Positions 29,789 to 41,119 are shown, counted from the stretch's first letter. The stretch is 64,000 bases of DNA from Methyloceanibacter methanicus (GCF_001723285.1 NZ_LPWG01000010.1:186001-250000); one strand, 5' to 3'. The notes: generated by a model from the letters alone, not told the origin. Made by a program: numbers and translations.

Positions 29789-30279
29789 CCCTGCGGATCG
29801 GGCGTGCGGACCGAGCGATGCAGCAGGTCGTAGACGAGCGCCGTCGACCAGCCGATGAGCATCACGCCGTTGAGTGCCGTCATGGGCCCTAGCAAATGCC
29901 ATTTCGGGACGGGCACCACGTCGCCATAGCCGAGCGTCGTGTAGTTGCCGAAGGCGAAATAGACCAGGTCCGTGTTCTTCGGCACGGCGCCGACCCATTT
30001 ATAGGTGTAGGCCCAGACCACGCATTCGCCGAAATGGCCGATCAGCAGCAGCGTGCCCGTCGCGACGATGACAAGCATGTATTGCACGAAGCCGGGAAAC
30101 GAGGCGTCCGTGTTTGCGAGGTTCCGCAAAGTCGCGGCGATAGCGCCGACCAGAATGGCATGAATGAACAGATTGACGAGACTCGCGCTGCCGCCAACGG
30201 CGATCTGATCGAGCATCGACACGTTCATGGTCGATATCCACATCGACTCTTTCACGGCTTCTGCGACAGTCGGATCCAT
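29785..30279 (-). CDS. Two-TM potassium-channel-like protein
   Basis: A small inner-membrane channel, 164 aa. The pore carries a K+-type selectivity filter, TTLGYGD, between two helices, with two further hydrophobic segments before it (about residues 28-50 and 60-85). There is no regulatory RCK domain, so gating is unknown. The start at 30279 is set by GGGAGAAGAGGGG immediately upstream. It lies between sitD (convergent) and rmuC. Confidence 0.85.
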   Translation of the reverse strand: MDPTVAEAVKESMWISTMNVSMLDQIAVGGSASLVNLFIHAILVGAIAATLRNLANTDASFPGFVQYMLVIVATGTLLLIGHFGECVVWAYTYKWVGAVPKNTDLVYFAFGNYTTLGYGDVVPVPKWHLLGPMTALNGVMLIGWSTALVYDLLHRSVRTPDPQG

Positions 30280-30308
30280 CCCCTCTTCTCCCAAGTCCTG
30301 TTGTGACG

Positions 30309-31574
30309 TTATTCGCCGGCCAGGAGGTCCGGCTGCCGGATGATGCGTGGACCTTTGCTCGGCGCCCGTGCCGGCCCTTGCGGGTTGGACTGAGGGGCCG
30401 CAGCCGCCACACTGGCCTGCGTCACGTCCGGGGCGTGCGGCGTGGGCCGGGCCACGTTCGGGCCGATCTTGGGCGCGGTCGCGGCTTTGGCCTCGTCCTC
30501 GAAATCCAGGTGCTCGATCTTCTGCCCGCGCTTGGTGATCTTGTCCGCAGAGGTGAGGATCTTGTCGATATCCCCATTGGCCTGGCCGAAATGCCGCTGC
30601 AAATCCAACACCCGGTCGCGGAACCGGCCCATATCCTCCATCAGCGTGGCGACCTCGCGCTGGATCAGATGGGCCTGCTCGCGCATCTGCACGTCCTTCA
30701 GGATGGCCTGCATGGTCTGCACCGCGAGCATCAGCATGTTCGGGGCGCAGATCACGATGCGCGCCCGGTGCGCCTTCTGGACGATGTCCGGGAAGTACTC
30801 GGCGAGGTCCGCATAGATCGACTCGGACGGCACGAACAGAATGGCCGTGTCCTGTGTTTCGCCGGCGATGAGATATTTGTCGGCGATCGCCTCGATATGT
30901 TTGCCCACATCGGTCCGGATCCGCCGCGCGGCATATTTCTTGGCCTCGTCGCTGCGCGCCGCGCGGAAGGCTTCGAAGCCTTCCAGCGGGAACTTCGCGT
31001 CGATCACGACGCCGGCGGCCGCGTTCGGCATGCGCAGCAGACAGTCCGGCCGCTTGCCGTTGGAGAGCGTCGCCTGGAACGTGTAGGCCCCGGCCGGTAG
31101 CCCGTCCTTGACGATGGCTTCCATGCGCATCTGGCCGAACGCGCCCCGCGCCTGCTTGTTCGCCAGTATCTCCTGAAGGCTGACCATGTTGCTGGAGAGC
31201 TCGGTCAGGTTCTTCTGGGCGGTATCGATGACCGCGAGCCGCTCGTTGAGGCGCGAGATGGTCTCGTGCGTCTTGCGGGCGCTCTCGTTGATATCGCTCC
31301 CGACCTTGTGGGTCATGCGGTCCAGACGCTCGTTCACCGCGCGCGCCAGTTCGCCATGCCGGGTGACGCTGATCTCCGCCAGCGTCTGCAGACGGACGCG
31401 CATCTCGCCGAGCTGTTGATCCTGCGCGGCGGCGTCCTCTTTCCGGCGGACGAGATGGACGACCAGCACGACGGCCAGCACGAGCAGTGCGAACGCAGCG
31501 AGCCCGGCGAGCACGAGGCCCACCAGGACAGGGTCGACTGTCATCGTCCCGATTTTCAGGGGCTCGAGAACCAT
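30309..31574 (-). CDS. rmuC: DNA recombination protein RmuC
   Basis: A membrane-tethered protein that limits DNA inversion at inverted repeats, 421 aa. An N-terminal helix (about residues 15-38) precedes a long coiled coil. The nuclease-like RmuC core follows (RGAFGQMRMEAIV, DCLLRMPNAAAGVVIDAKFPLEGF, ILFVPSESIYADL). The tail is Pro/Ala-rich. The start is 31574 or 31544. It is divergent from def. Confidence 0.92.
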   Translation of the reverse strand: MVLEPLKIGTMTVDPVLVGLVLAGLAAFALLVLAVVLVVHLVRRKEDAAAQDQQLGEMRVRLQTLAEISVTRHGELARAVNERLDRMTHKVGSDINESARKTHETISRLNERLAVIDTAQKNLTELSSNMVSLQEILANKQARGAFGQMRMEAIVKDGLPAGAYTFQATLSNGKRPDCLLRMPNAAAGVVIDAKFPLEGFEAFRAARSDEAKKYAARRIRTDVGKHIEAIADKYLIAGETQDTAILFVPSESIYADLAEYFPDIVQKAHRARIVICAPNMLMLAVQTMQAILKDVQMREQAHLIQREVATLMEDMGRFRDRVLDLQRHFGQANGDIDKILTSADKITKRGQKIEHLDFEDEAKAATAPKIGPNVARPTPHAPDVTQASVAAAAPQSNPQGPARAPSKGPRIIRQPDLLAGE

Positions 31575-31702
31575 CAGCCTAGCTATAGGCTGATTCGGGA
31601 GGCTAGACCAAAACCAGAACATGCGGCGGACCGGGTCCGATGGGCGTCGGATGAAGGGGCGCATTGACCGGAGCCGTCCGGCTCCTTATGTCAGCGTCAG
31701 AC

Positions 31703-32219
31703 ATGACTTCCATCTATCCCATCCTCACCATCCCGGAGCCCGTGTTGCGGCAGACGGCCGAGCCCGTCGAACGCGTGGACGACGAGCTGCGCAAGCTGAT
31801 GGACGATATGCTGGCGACGATGTACGACGCGCCGGGCGTCGGCCTCGCTGCGCCCCAGATCGGCATTTCGCGCCGGCTGATCGTCATGGACCCGGCCCGC
31901 GACGAGGAGGAGCCGGCCCCGCTCGTCATGGTGAACCCCGTGATCCTGGAGCGCTCGGAAGAGATGCGCGTGCATGAAGAGGGCTGCCTGTCGATCCCCG
32001 AGGTCACGGCGGAGGTGGAACGCCCGGCCGTGCGCGCGTGTCCTATCTCGATCGCGAGGGCAAGCCCCAAGAGGCGGAGGTCGAGGGCTTCTTGTCCACC
32101 ATCGTCCAGCACGAGGTCGACCATCTGAACGGGGTCTTGTTCATCGACTATCTGTCGCGGCTGAAGCGCGACATGATCGTGCGGAAGTCACCAAGCAGAA
32201 GCGCGCCACGGCCCTTTGA
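31703..32219 (+). CDS. def: Peptide deformylase (two frame breaks)
   Basis: Removes the formyl group from nascent proteins; metalloenzyme, 172 aa after repair. Motif 1 [10 protein letters not shown], motif 2 EGCLSIPEV (metal Cys) and motif 3 QHEVDHLNG (metal His pair) are all present. Single bases are missing near 32031 (GTGGCG) and 32187 (AAGGTC). With them the product runs through [10 protein letters not shown] to the end [10 protein letters not shown], stop 32217-32219. It is followed by a 20-bp triple repeat and fmt, the usual def-fmt pair. Confidence 0.93.
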
Positions 32220-32221
32220 CG

Positions 32222-32281
32222 CCCGCGAAGCGGCTTCCCATCCCGCGAAGCGGCTTCCCATCCCGCGAAGCGGCTTCCCAT
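32222..32281. repeat. 20-bp tandem repeat, 3 perfect copies, between def and fmt
   Basis: CCCGCGAAGCGGCTTCCCAT occurs at 32222, 32242 and 32262 without a mismatch. Each unit contains the small dyad GAAGC-G-GCTTC. The array starts three bases after the def stop. Confidence 0.95.
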
Positions 32282-32309
32282 GCGCATCGAACCAGCCTAA
32301 GACCGGCCC

Positions 32310-33235
32310 ATGCGGATCATCTTCATGGGCACGCCGGATTTCGCCGTTCCGGCGCTGCTGTCCATCGCCAAGGCGGGGCATGAGATCGCGGCGGTCTACA
32401 CGCAGCCGCCCAGGCCCGCGGGCCGGGGCATGGCCTTGCGCAAGTCGCCGGTCCAGGAGGAAGCCGAAGCGCTGGGTCTTCCGGTGAGCGTGCCGGCCAG
32501 CCTCAAGAGTCCGGCCGAACAGAAACGCTTCGCCGCGCTCGAGGCGGATGCGGCCGTCGTGGTGGCCTATGGCCTGATCCTGCCCGCATTGGTTCTGAAC
32601 GGCACGCGGCGCGGTGTCTACAACATCCATGCGTCCTTGCTGCCGCGGTGGCGAGGCGCCGCCCCGATCAACCGCGCGATCATGGCGGGCGATGCGGAAA
32701 CCGGCGTCTCCATCATGCGGGTGACGCCAGGGCTCGACGAGGGACCGGTCTGCCTCATGGAGCGGTTGGCGATCGAACCCGACATGACGGCGGGAGAGTT
32801 GCACGATGCGCTTTCGGCGCTCGGCGCGGAGCTGATGGTGGACGTGCTGGCATCGCTCGGGCAGGGGACGCTCCACTGCGTGGAGCAAGACGGCAAGCTC
32901 GCGACCTATGCGGCGAAGCTGACGAACGAGGAGACCCGCATCGATTGGGCCCGTCCCGCACAAGAGGTGCACAACCACATACGCGGCCTGTCCCCCTATC
33001 CCGGCGCCTGGTTCCAAATCGTGCAGAACGGCAAGGCCGAGCGGGTGAAGGTCCAGGGCTCCGCCCTCGAAAAAGGGCGGGGCGCGCCGGGCACGCTACT
33101 GGACGACCGCTTGACGGTTGCCTGCTCGGAGGGCGCGGTGCGCCTGACCCGGGTCCAGCGCGCGGGCAAGAAGCCCATGCTGGCGGACGCTTTCCTGCGC
33201 GGCGTCGATCTGCGCCCGGCAGCACGCTGCTCTAG
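32310..33235 (+). CDS. fmt: Methionyl-tRNA formyltransferase (one frame break)
   Basis: Formylates initiator Met-tRNA with 10-formyl-THF, 308 aa. The N-terminal Rossmann half has [12 protein letters not shown], the loop [16 protein letters not shown], and the catalytic [16 protein letters not shown] with D in TPGLDEGPV. The C-terminal OB-fold half is complete. One G is missing near 33218; restoring it gives DLRPGSTLL and stop 33233-33235. Without it the frame runs into truA. Confidence 0.94.
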
Positions 33236-33251
33236 CGAGGCGCGACCCGCA

Positions 33252-33986
33252 ATGCCCCGTTACAAGCTCACTTTGGAATATGACGGCACGCCCTTCGTGG
33301 GCTGGCAGGTCCAGGATGGACAGATGTCCGTGCAGGGACGGCTTGCGGAAGCCATCGAAGCGTTCTCCGGCGAAGCGTCCCGCGTGGGGGCCGGACGCAC
33401 GGATGCGGGCGTCCATGCGATCGGACAGGTCGCCCATATGGATCTTGCGAAGGACTGGGAGCCTGCCAGGGTGCGCGACGCATTGAACGCGCAAGTGCGC
33501 CCCGATCCGATTTCGGTGCTGTCGTGCGAGATCGTAGGCGACGATTTCGACGCGCGTTTTTCCGCGAAGGCGCGCCATTACCTCTATCGCATCGTCGACC
33601 GCCGCGCGCCTCTGGCGCTGGAACGCAACCGCGCCTGGGGCGTCTTCAGGCCGCTCGACGCAAAAGCCATGCACGCGGCCGCCCAGAGCCTGCTCGGCCA
33701 TCACGATTTCACGACGTTCCGGTCTTCCGAATGCCAGGCGGCTTCGCCCGAGAAGACGCTCGACCGGCTGGAGGTGTCACGCCATGGCGAGGTCATCCGG
33801 GTCGAGGCCTCCGCGCGCTCCTTCCTGCACAATCAGGTGCGCTCCATGGTCGGTTCGTTGAAATGCGTCGGCGAAGGGCGCTGGACGAAAGGCGACCTGG
33901 AGCAGGCATTGGCGGCGCGCGACCGGGCGGCCTGCGGTCCCGTGGCGCCTGCTTGCGGCCTTTACCTGGTCAAGGTGGACTATTAA
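33252..33986 (+). CDS. truA: tRNA pseudouridine(38-40) synthase
   Basis: Makes pseudouridine at positions 38-40 of tRNA anticodon arms, 244 aa. The catalytic Asp lies in [23 protein letters not shown] at the start and [11 protein letters not shown] near the end are family signatures. The ATG at 33252 lies 16 bases after the repaired fmt stop. It forms a def-fmt-truA unit. Confidence 0.95.
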   Translation: MPRYKLTLEYDGTPFVGWQVQDGQMSVQGRLAEAIEAFSGEASRVGAGRTDAGVHAIGQVAHMDLAKDWEPARVRDALNAQVRPDPISVLSCEIVGDDFDARFSAKARHYLYRIVDRRAPLALERNRAWGVFRPLDAKAMHAAAQSLLGHHDFTTFRSSECQAASPEKTLDRLEVSRHGEVIRVEASARSFLHNQVRSMVGSLKCVGEGRWTKGDLEQALAARDRAACGPVAPACGLYLVKVDY

Positions 33987-34028
33987 GCCTCTAGCTGCCG
34001 CTAGGGCCGGCGAGGGGGACACACATCC

Positions 34029-35663
34029 ATGATCAGGCGCATTGCCACGGTTGGCGGGCTGACGCTCGTTTCGCGCCTTTCGGGTTTCATTCGGGACGTG
34101 GTCATGGCCGCCATCCTCGGCGCCGGGCCCGTCGCCGATGCCTTCTTCGTCGCCTTCCGCCTGCCCAACCATTTCCGCGCGATCTTCGCCGAAGGAGCGT
34201 TCGCCGCGGCCTTCGTGCCGGCCTACGCCCACACGTTGGAAAAGGCGGGGCTCCCGGCCGCGAAACTCTTCGCAGACCAGGTGGGCGCGGCGCTGATCGC
34301 GATCAACCTCGTCATCCTGGCGATCGCCCTCCTGTTCACGCCGGACGTGGTCATGCTGCTCGCCCCGGGCCTGTCAGACGATCCGCAGCGCTTCGATCTC
34401 GCCGTGGCGCTCACCCGGATCACGTTTCCCTATCTCGCGCTGGTCTCGCTGGAGACGCTGTTCGCGGGCATCCTCAACGCCAACAACCGGTTCGCCACGG
34501 CAGCGGGCGCCTCCATTCTGCTCAACGTCTCGCTGATCGCCACGCTGGCGCTAGCGCCCTATTTCGAAAGCGCGGGCCATGCGGCGGCCTGGGGCGTGCT
34601 AATCGCGGGCGTCGCGATGGTGCTCCTCGTGGGCGGCGATGCGGAGATGCATGGCTACGGCATCCGCCTGCGCATGCCGAGGCTCGACGCGCCCACGCGC
34701 CGGTTCCTGAAAGCGCTGGGTCCGGCGATCATCGGCGCGGGCGGCGTGCAGCTCGCCCTGTTCGCCGACACGGTCATCGCGTCCTTCCTGCCGACCGGCG
34801 CCCTGTCGGCGCTCTACTATGCGGACCGCATCAACCAGCTCCCCATCGGCGTCGTGGGCATCGCCGTGGGCACGGTGCTCCTGCCGGAAATGTCCCGCCG
34901 GCTCGCGGCGGGCGATACGGCGGGCGCGGCGTCCGCCCAGGCGCGCGGCATTCAGCTCGCTTTGCTGATGACGCTTCCCTGCGCGGCTGCGGCCATCGCG
35001 ATCCCTGATCTGATCATGCGGGCGCTGTTCGCCCGCGGCGCCTTCACCGGCGAAGATGCGCTCGCCGCCGGGCACACGCTCGCCGCCTATTCGCTCGGCC
35101 TCATTCCCTTCGTGCTGCTCAGAAGCTTCACCGCGCCGTTCTATGCGCGCGGCGATACGGCAACGCCCGTCAAGGCCGCGATCCTCGCCGCGCTCGTGAA
35201 CATCGCCTTGAAAGTGGTGCTGATGGGCCCGCTCGCCCAGGTCGGCCTCGCGCTTGCAACGAGCGTCGGCGCGTGGATCAATCTCGGTCTCCTTGGTCTT
35301 CTGGCCCGGCGCCAGGGCTTCGCGGTGTCGGGCGCGGCCATCGGCGGACCGGTGGCGAAACTCGCGATCATCGGCATCGCCTTCGCCGTGGCGCTCTATT
35401 TCGGCGCGCTCGGGCTCGACAGCGCGCTTTCGTCGATGACCCATTTCCGCGACGAGACGGAACTTGGAATCCTCGTCGTGGTGGGTGGCGTCGTTTATTT
35501 CGCGGCCGTTCTCGCCATTCTGGGGCGCCGCTGGTTTGCAGGCCTCATGAGAGAGGTCGAGCGCGAGGCGGATTTGCCGCCGCCGGGTGCCGCCGAGCTG
35601 ATCGAGGACCCCACAGACGATTCCGAAGCGATCCCGGACTCCGAGCCGCCGCCGAGGATCTAG
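34029..35663 (+). CDS. murJ: Lipid II flippase MurJ
   Basis: A MOP-superfamily inner-membrane flippase moving lipid II to the periplasmic face, 544 aa with about 14 helices. Typical segments are SRLSGFIRDVVMAAILGAGPVADAFFVAFRLPN and FAEGAFAAAFVPAY at the start, and PLYARGDT-like FYARGDTATPVK near the middle-end. The charged C-terminus (EDPTDDSEAIPDSEPP) is cytosolic. It lies 42 bp after truA and converges on murI. Confidence 0.95.
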   Translation: MIRRIATVGGLTLVSRLSGFIRDVVMAAILGAGPVADAFFVAFRLPNHFRAIFAEGAFAAAFVPAYAHTLEKAGLPAAKLFADQVGAALIAINLVILAIALLFTPDVVMLLAPGLSDDPQRFDLAVALTRITFPYLALVSLETLFAGILNANNRFATAAGASILLNVSLIATLALAPYFESAGHAAAWGVLIAGVAMVLLVGGDAEMHGYGIRLRMPRLDAPTRRFLKALGPAIIGAGGVQLALFADTVIASFLPTGALSALYYADRINQLPIGVVGIAVGTVLLPEMSRRLAAGDTAGAASAQARGIQLALLMTLPCAAAAIAIPDLIMRALFARGAFTGEDALAAGHTLAAYSLGLIPFVLLRSFTAPFYARGDTATPVKAAILAALVNIALKVVLMGPLAQVGLALATSVGAWINLGLLGLLARRQGFAVSGAAIGGPVAKLAIIGIAFAVALYFGALGLDSALSSMTHFRDETELGILVVVGGVVYFAAVLAILGRRWFAGLMREVEREADLPPPGAAELIEDPTDDSEAIPDSEPPPRI

Positions 35664-35679
35664 CCGGGCGAAAGACGGC

Positions 35680-36510
35680 CTAAGCCATCTTCAAATCGAC
35701 CAGCGTCACGGCGCCGTCCTCGATCGCGCTGCCAAGGAAGATGGCGCCGATCCGGGCGAAACGCTCGGGCGAATCCGTGGCAAAGAAGCGGATCGACTGC
35801 GGGCCACGCCCGACGCCGGCCTGCAGGGCCGATTCCGCCAGCGCCTCGGCGACGGCCGCGGCTGTCGTCTCGGCCGAATCCACGAGCGTGATCGCATCGC
35901 CGACATGGTGCTGAATGGCCGCCGCCAAGACCGGGAAATGGGTGCACCCCAGTACCAGCGTATCGGGCGCATCGGCGCGCGCGAAGAGCGGTTCGAGATA
36001 GTCCTCGACCGCCGCCGCGGTCGCGCGCGTGCTCGTCCAGCCTTCCTCGGCGAGCGCGACAAAGACCTGGCAGGCGAGCTGCGTCACCTCTGCGTCCGCC
36101 ATGAAGCGGTGGATGGCCTTGGCGTAGGCGCCGCCTCTGACCGTGCTTTCGGTCGCCAGCACCGCGATGCGCTTGTTGCGCGTGGCCGCGACGCCGGCAC
36201 GTGCACCGGGTTCGATCACGCCGATCACGGGCACGGGAGCCAGCGCGCCGCGCAGTGCGTCCAGCGCGACCGCCGACGCCGTATTGCAGGCGATCACCAC
36301 CATCTTGACGTTCTCGCCGAGAAGGAGATGCGTGGCCTGGAGCGCATAGGCGCTGACCGTGTCGGGGCTCTTGGTGCCGTAGGGCAGCCGCGCGGTGTCG
36401 CCGAGATAGACGAAGTGCTCCTCCGGCAAACGGCCGGCGAGCGCCCGCAACACGGTCAACCCGCCCATGCCGGAATCGAACACGCCGATGGGGCGCGGAT
36501 CACCGGCCAT
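35680..36510 (-). CDS. murI: Glutamate racemase
   Basis: Supplies D-glutamate for peptidoglycan, 276 aa. The two catalytic cysteines lie in VIACNTAS and LGCTHFPVL, with the GVFDSGMGGLTVL opening. The start at 36510 overlaps the dapE end by 11 bases; ATG 36531 would add seven residues. It is co-transcribed with dapE. Confidence 0.95.
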   Translation of the reverse strand: MAGDPRPIGVFDSGMGGLTVLRALAGRLPEEHFVYLGDTARLPYGTKSPDTVSAYALQATHLLLGENVKMVVIACNTASAVALDALRGALAPVPVIGVIEPGARAGVAATRNKRIAVLATESTVRGGAYAKAIHRFMADAEVTQLACQVFVALAEEGWTSTRATAAAVEDYLEPLFARADAPDTLVLGCTHFPVLAAAIQHHVGDAITLVDSAETTAAAVAEALAESALQAGVGRGPQSIRFFATDSPERFARIGAIFLGSAIEDGAVTLVDLKMA

Positions 36511-37705
36511 CGTTGTCCCCGGATGCGCCATCCCCGAACGTTTCGAAATACCGGGCGATGAAGCGGCGGTAGATCGCCGTCAGCGTTTCCAGGTCGGCCA
36601 GCGCGGCGTTCTCGTCGGTCTTGTGGATCGTCTCGGTCGTGAGGCCGAATTCCACGACGGGACAATAGTCCTTAATGAAACGGGCGTCCGACGTGCCGCC
36701 ACTCGTCGACAGGGCCGGCGTCTTGCCGGTGAATTCAGCCACGGCTTGGCTGAGAAGCCGATCGAGTGCGCCGGGCTTGGTGAGGAACGCATCGCCGTGC
36801 GGGGCGAAGTCTAGTGTGAAGCCGAGTTCCGTATTGGCGAGCGTGGCGGCGATGCTGTCGCTCAGCATGGCCTTCAGCGTGCCGGCCTCGTGGTTGTCGT
36901 TGAAGCGGATGTTGAACCGGGCTTCCGCGCGCACCGGGATCACATTGGTGGCGGGGTTGCCCACGTCGATGCTCGTCACTTCGAAATTTGACGGCGAGAA
37001 ATGGGTGCTGCCCGAATCCAGCGGCGTGTCGTAGAGCCTTGCGAGCGCCGACACGATGCCCTTCACGGGATTGGCCGCAAGATGCGGATAGGCCACATGG
37101 CCCTGTTGCCCGGTCACGGTGAGATGGCCGGTCAGGCTGCCGCGCCGGCCGATCTTGATCGTTTCACCGAGCACGGTCGAGTTGGACGGCTCGCCCACGA
37201 GGCAGTGGTCGGGGGTGAGGCCCGTCTCCTCCATCCAGGCGAGCACCTTCTTGGTGCCGTTGATCGCGGGGCCTTCTTCGTCGCCCGTGACAAGGAGGCT
37301 GATCGTGCCCGGCACAATGCCATTCCGTGCCGAAACATAGTCGATCGCGGCCGCGGCGAAGCAGGCGATCGCGCCCTTCATGTCTGAGGCGCCGCGCCCA
37401 TAAAGCCGCCCATCGGCAATGTCGGCGGCGAAAGGCGGATGGCTCCATAGGCTCGTATCGCCCGGGGGCACCACGTCCGTGTGGCCCGCGAAGCACAGAT
37501 GCGGCGCACCCGAGCCGATGCGCGCGACGAGATTGTCCACGTCCGGTGTGCCGTCCTCGCTGAACCTCAGCCGCTCGCAGGCAAAGCCGGCCGCGGCGAG
37601 AGGCCTGGCGAGAGCGTCCAAGGCGCCTTCATCCAGCGGCGTGACGCTGGGGCACCGGATCAGGCTTTGCGCGATTTCGACCGCGGACTCGGCGGGCGTT
37701 GGCAT
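36500..37705 (-). CDS. dapE: Succinyl-diaminopimelate desuccinylase
   Basis: M20 metallopeptidase of lysine/DAP synthesis, 401 aa. Metal and catalytic residues are in FAGHTDVVPPGD, YGRGASDMKG, VTGDEEGPAINGT and the C-terminal STSGGTSDARF. The start at 37705 is preceded by AAGGACC, part of a 12-bp duplication. It is downstream of the DUF805 gene and upstream of murI. Confidence 0.95.
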   Translation of the reverse strand: MPTPAESAVEIAQSLIRCPSVTPLDEGALDALARPLAAAGFACERLRFSEDGTPDVDNLVARIGSGAPHLCFAGHTDVVPPGDTSLWSHPPFAADIADGRLYGRGASDMKGAIACFAAAAIDYVSARNGIVPGTISLLVTGDEEGPAINGTKKVLAWMEETGLTPDHCLVGEPSNSTVLGETIKIGRRGSLTGHLTVTGQQGHVAYPHLAANPVKGIVSALARLYDTPLDSGSTHFSPSNFEVTSIDVGNPATNVIPVRAEARFNIRFNDNHEAGTLKAMLSDSIAATLANTELGFTLDFAPHGDAFLTKPGALDRLLSQAVAEFTGKTPALSTSGGTSDARFIKDYCPVVEFGLTTETIHKTDENAALADLETLTAIYRRFIARYFETFGDGASGDNDGR

Positions 37706-37865
37706 AGAAAGGTCCTTGGAAGGGTCCTTGACTGCGACGTGGCGCCCGTCCCGGGCGCGGCCCCAGAACATGACGGCGTGCCGTTCCGATGGCAAGCGCA
37801 GGCGACAGCCTGGTCGCCTTGCGGGGAACGCTGGGCCGCGCGGTCTTGGCGTCTGCTCGGGTGCG

Positions 37866-38312
37866 TTAGGTGAGGGCGGCCAGAGGGTCGCCGCCATACT
37901 GGTTGGATCCCGGCGTTCCCTTGAGGATGCCGAGTTCGATCAGGAACCACAGTCCCACGCCGAGATTGACGAGAACGCAGATCCATCCGAGGCCGTTGAG
38001 CTGGTCGGGCGTGCCCGTGAGGCCCCAGGCCGTCAGCAGGCTCGCGATCAGGGAGGGGACCAGGCCGTACAGCGCCATCTTTCCGGGCTTGTCCCGGTCC
38101 TGGAAGCGTTTCGCGCAGACGGCGTAGCTGGGGAAGAACAGGGCAAGGGACACGAGCGTGGCCAGGAGCCCGCCGAAAAAGCCGGTTCCGAAGATCACTT
38201 CGATCAGAACCCCGAGCACGATGCTGATGATGCCAAGGATCACCACACCGGCCCACCATTTGGCGCGGTTGATGCGGCCGTCCAGCGACGTGAAGATGTA
38301 CTGCAGATCCAT
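37866..38312 (-). CDS. DUF805 membrane protein
   Basis: A four-helix inner-membrane protein of unknown function, 148 aa. The DUF805 pattern begins with FTSLDGRINRAKWWAGV and has AVCAKRFQDRDKPGK between helices. The start at 38312 follows AAGGGGGGAAC. DUF805 genes in this dapD-dapE position recur in Hyphomicrobiales. Confidence 0.88.
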   Translation of the reverse strand: MDLQYIFTSLDGRINRAKWWAGVVILGIISIVLGVLIEVIFGTGFFGGLLATLVSLALFFPSYAVCAKRFQDRDKPGKMALYGLVPSLIASLLTAWGLTGTPDQLNGLGWICVLVNLGVGLWFLIELGILKGTPGSNQYGGDPLAALT

Positions 38313-38471
38313 TGTTCCCCCCTTGGTCAGCGTCTGACGCAAGTCTCAATTTTTAGAACCGAATCGTGACATTGCGAAGAGCGCAATTCGATCCTAGCGC
38401 CAATGAACCGCAGGGTCGCGGGCCGATCTTGGCCGATCCTGCCAGGACCCGGGCGCGTGCCAGAGCCTTGT

Positions 38472-39314
<843 letters not shown>

Positions 39315-39339
39315 GTCAGTCTCCCAGAACTCTCGTAGG

Positions 39340-40110
39340 TCATTGCGGGCCGCGTACAACGGCCGAAGATGTATCGCTTTTTACGCCGTCCGCGAGCGCC
39401 GCCCCGATGGCGGCGACGAAAGGCGCAAGCGCCTCCGTGCGGTGGTGGATATGCGCGGGCAGTTCGGTCCAATCGTGGCCGGACGTATGTTCCGGCCGCC
39501 CCATCGCCCGGCAGTCGATCCAGACCGTCGTCATGCCGAGCGCGTGCGCGGTCTCAAGATTGTGCGGCAGGTCGTCGAAGATGGCCGCTTTTTGGGCCGT
39601 GACCCCGTGCGCGTTCACGAAGCGGTCGAACCCCTCCCGCGAAGGTTTGGGGTTCAGATATTCGAGCGCGTGAATGTCGAAAATGTCTTCGAACCGGTCG
39701 CGCACGCCGAGCCGCGCCGTGACACGTTCAGCGTGCTTGCGGCAGCCGTTTGTGAATACCAGCTTCCGGCCCGGCAGCGCATCGATGGCGGCGCCAAGTT
39801 CCGGCGAGGGGGCGAGCACGTCGAGATCGATGTCGTGGACGTAATCGAGAAAGTCGTGCGGCTTGATGCCATGCTGGCGGATCAAACCGGCAAGCGTGGT
39901 GCCGTGCTCGAAATAGTAGCGCTTGCGCAGCGCGTGCGCCTCGTCGAGCGAAAGTTCCAGCCTCTCGGCGATGAACGTTCCCATGCGGCGGTCGATCTGG
40001 GCGAACAGGTCGCACTCGGCCGGGTAGAGCGTGTTGTCGAGGTCGAACACCCAGGTTTCGACATGGTCGAAGCCGCGGCCAGCCGCCGCGGTCGCGCGCC
40101 CGCGAGTCAT
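39340..40110 (-). CDS. HAD-family pyrimidine 5'-nucleotidase (Sdt1-like)
   Basis: A cytosolic haloacid-dehalogenase phosphatase, 256 aa. Motif I is [11 protein letters not shown], motif II VFTNGC, motif III includes the Lys in NPKPSREGF, and motif IV is [11 protein letters not shown]. Relatives hydrolyse pyrimidine nucleotides. The start overlaps the argB stop as ATGA, so the two are coupled. The link to arginine or lysine synthesis is positional only. Confidence 0.88.
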   Translation of the reverse strand: MTRGRATAAAGRGFDHVETWVFDLDNTLYPAECDLFAQIDRRMGTFIAERLELSLDEAHALRKRYYFEHGTTLAGLIRQHGIKPHDFLDYVHDIDLDVLAPSPELGAAIDALPGRKLVFTNGCRKHAERVTARLGVRDRFEDIFDIHALEYLNPKPSREGFDRFVNAHGVTAQKAAIFDDLPHNLETAHALGMTTVWIDCRAMGRPEHTSGHDWTELPAHIHHRTEALAPFVAAIGAALADGVKSDTSSAVVRGPQ

Positions 40111-41093
40111 GGCTGCCTCATACGGTAGCCGCCGGGGCGCCGCCGCTCGATGAGCGTGCCGGCGCCGTGTTCGGTAAAGAGTTCGAGCAGGACCGAATGG
40201 GGCACCTTGCCGTTGATGATCACGACGGCTTCCACGCCCTCGGCGATCACGTCGAGGCAGCTCTCGATCTTGGGGATCATCCCGCCCGTGATGGTGCCGT
40301 CCGCGATCCGGTTGAGCGCTTCCGTCGTGGTCATGGACCGGATCAGCGCGCCGTCCTTGTCCAGGACGCCGTCCACGTCGGTGAGCAGCAGGAGGCGCTT
40401 GGCCTTGAGGGCCACCGCGATGGCAGCCGCGAACGTGTCCGCATTGATGTTCAAGGTCTCGCCCTCGGGGCCGACGCCAATCGGCGCCACCACCGGGATC
40501 AGGTCCGAGTGGATGATCACGTCGATGATGTGGGGCTCCACGAGACCGGGCTCGCCAACATAGCCCAGGTCCAGGACCTTCTCGATATTGGACAGGGGGT
40601 CGCGCACGCGCCGTTCGAGCCTGTGGGCCCGCATCAGATTGGCGTCCTTGCCGCAGATGCCCACGGCCTTCCCGCCCTGATCGTTGATGGCCGAGACGAT
40701 TTCCTTGTTCACGGAGCCTGCCAGGACCATCTCGACCACGTCGACCGTCTGCCGGTCCGTGACCCTGAGGCCGTCCTTGAACTCGGACTTGATGTTGAGC
40801 CGCTCCAGCAGGCGACCGATTTGCGGCCCACCGCCATGGACCACGACCGGGTTCACGCCGGCCTGCTTGAGAAGCACCACGTCGCGCGCGAAATCCCGCG
40901 CAAGCTCCGGATCGCCCATGGCGTGCCCGCCATATTTCACCACGACCGTCTGGCGGTCGTAGCGCTGCATATAGGGCAGGGCCTCGGAGAGGATTTTGGC
41001 CTTGGCGTGCACCGAGCCGAGCGCCTCCGCCAGCGGGCCGGCATCCGCCGCTGTGGTCTGGCCCGAAGGCGGGTTGGTCTTCGTATGTGTCAC
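40107..41093 (-). CDS. argB: Acetylglutamate kinase
   Basis: Second step of arginine synthesis, 328 aa. The amino-acid-kinase fold shows [34 protein letters not shown] and [15 protein letters not shown]. The N-terminal ~45 residues include a long helix as in Arg-inhibited hexameric forms. It is downstream of yihA by 26 bp and coupled to the HAD gene. Confidence 0.95.
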   Translation of the reverse strand: MTHTKTNPPSGQTTAADAGPLAEALGSVHAKAKILSEALPYMQRYDRQTVVVKYGGHAMGDPELARDFARDVVLLKQAGVNPVVVHGGGPQIGRLLERLNIKSEFKDGLRVTDRQTVDVVEMVLAGSVNKEIVSAINDQGGKAVGICGKDANLMRAHRLERRVRDPLSNIEKVLDLGYVGEPGLVEPHIIDVIIHSDLIPVVAPIGVGPEGETLNINADTFAAAIAVALKAKRLLLLTDVDGVLDKDGALIRSMTTTEALNRIADGTITGGMIPKIESCLDVIAEGVEAVVIINGKVPHSVLLELFTEHGAGTLIERRRPGGYRMRQP

Positions 41094-41119
41094 GGGTGCG
41101 CTTATAGCGGCGGAAGGGC

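Noticed and set aside
32310-33986. Fmt-TruA fusion protein of 558 aa
   Set aside because: Restoring one G near 33218 gives the usual Fmt C-terminus and a stop at 33233-33235; truA has its own ATG at 33252.
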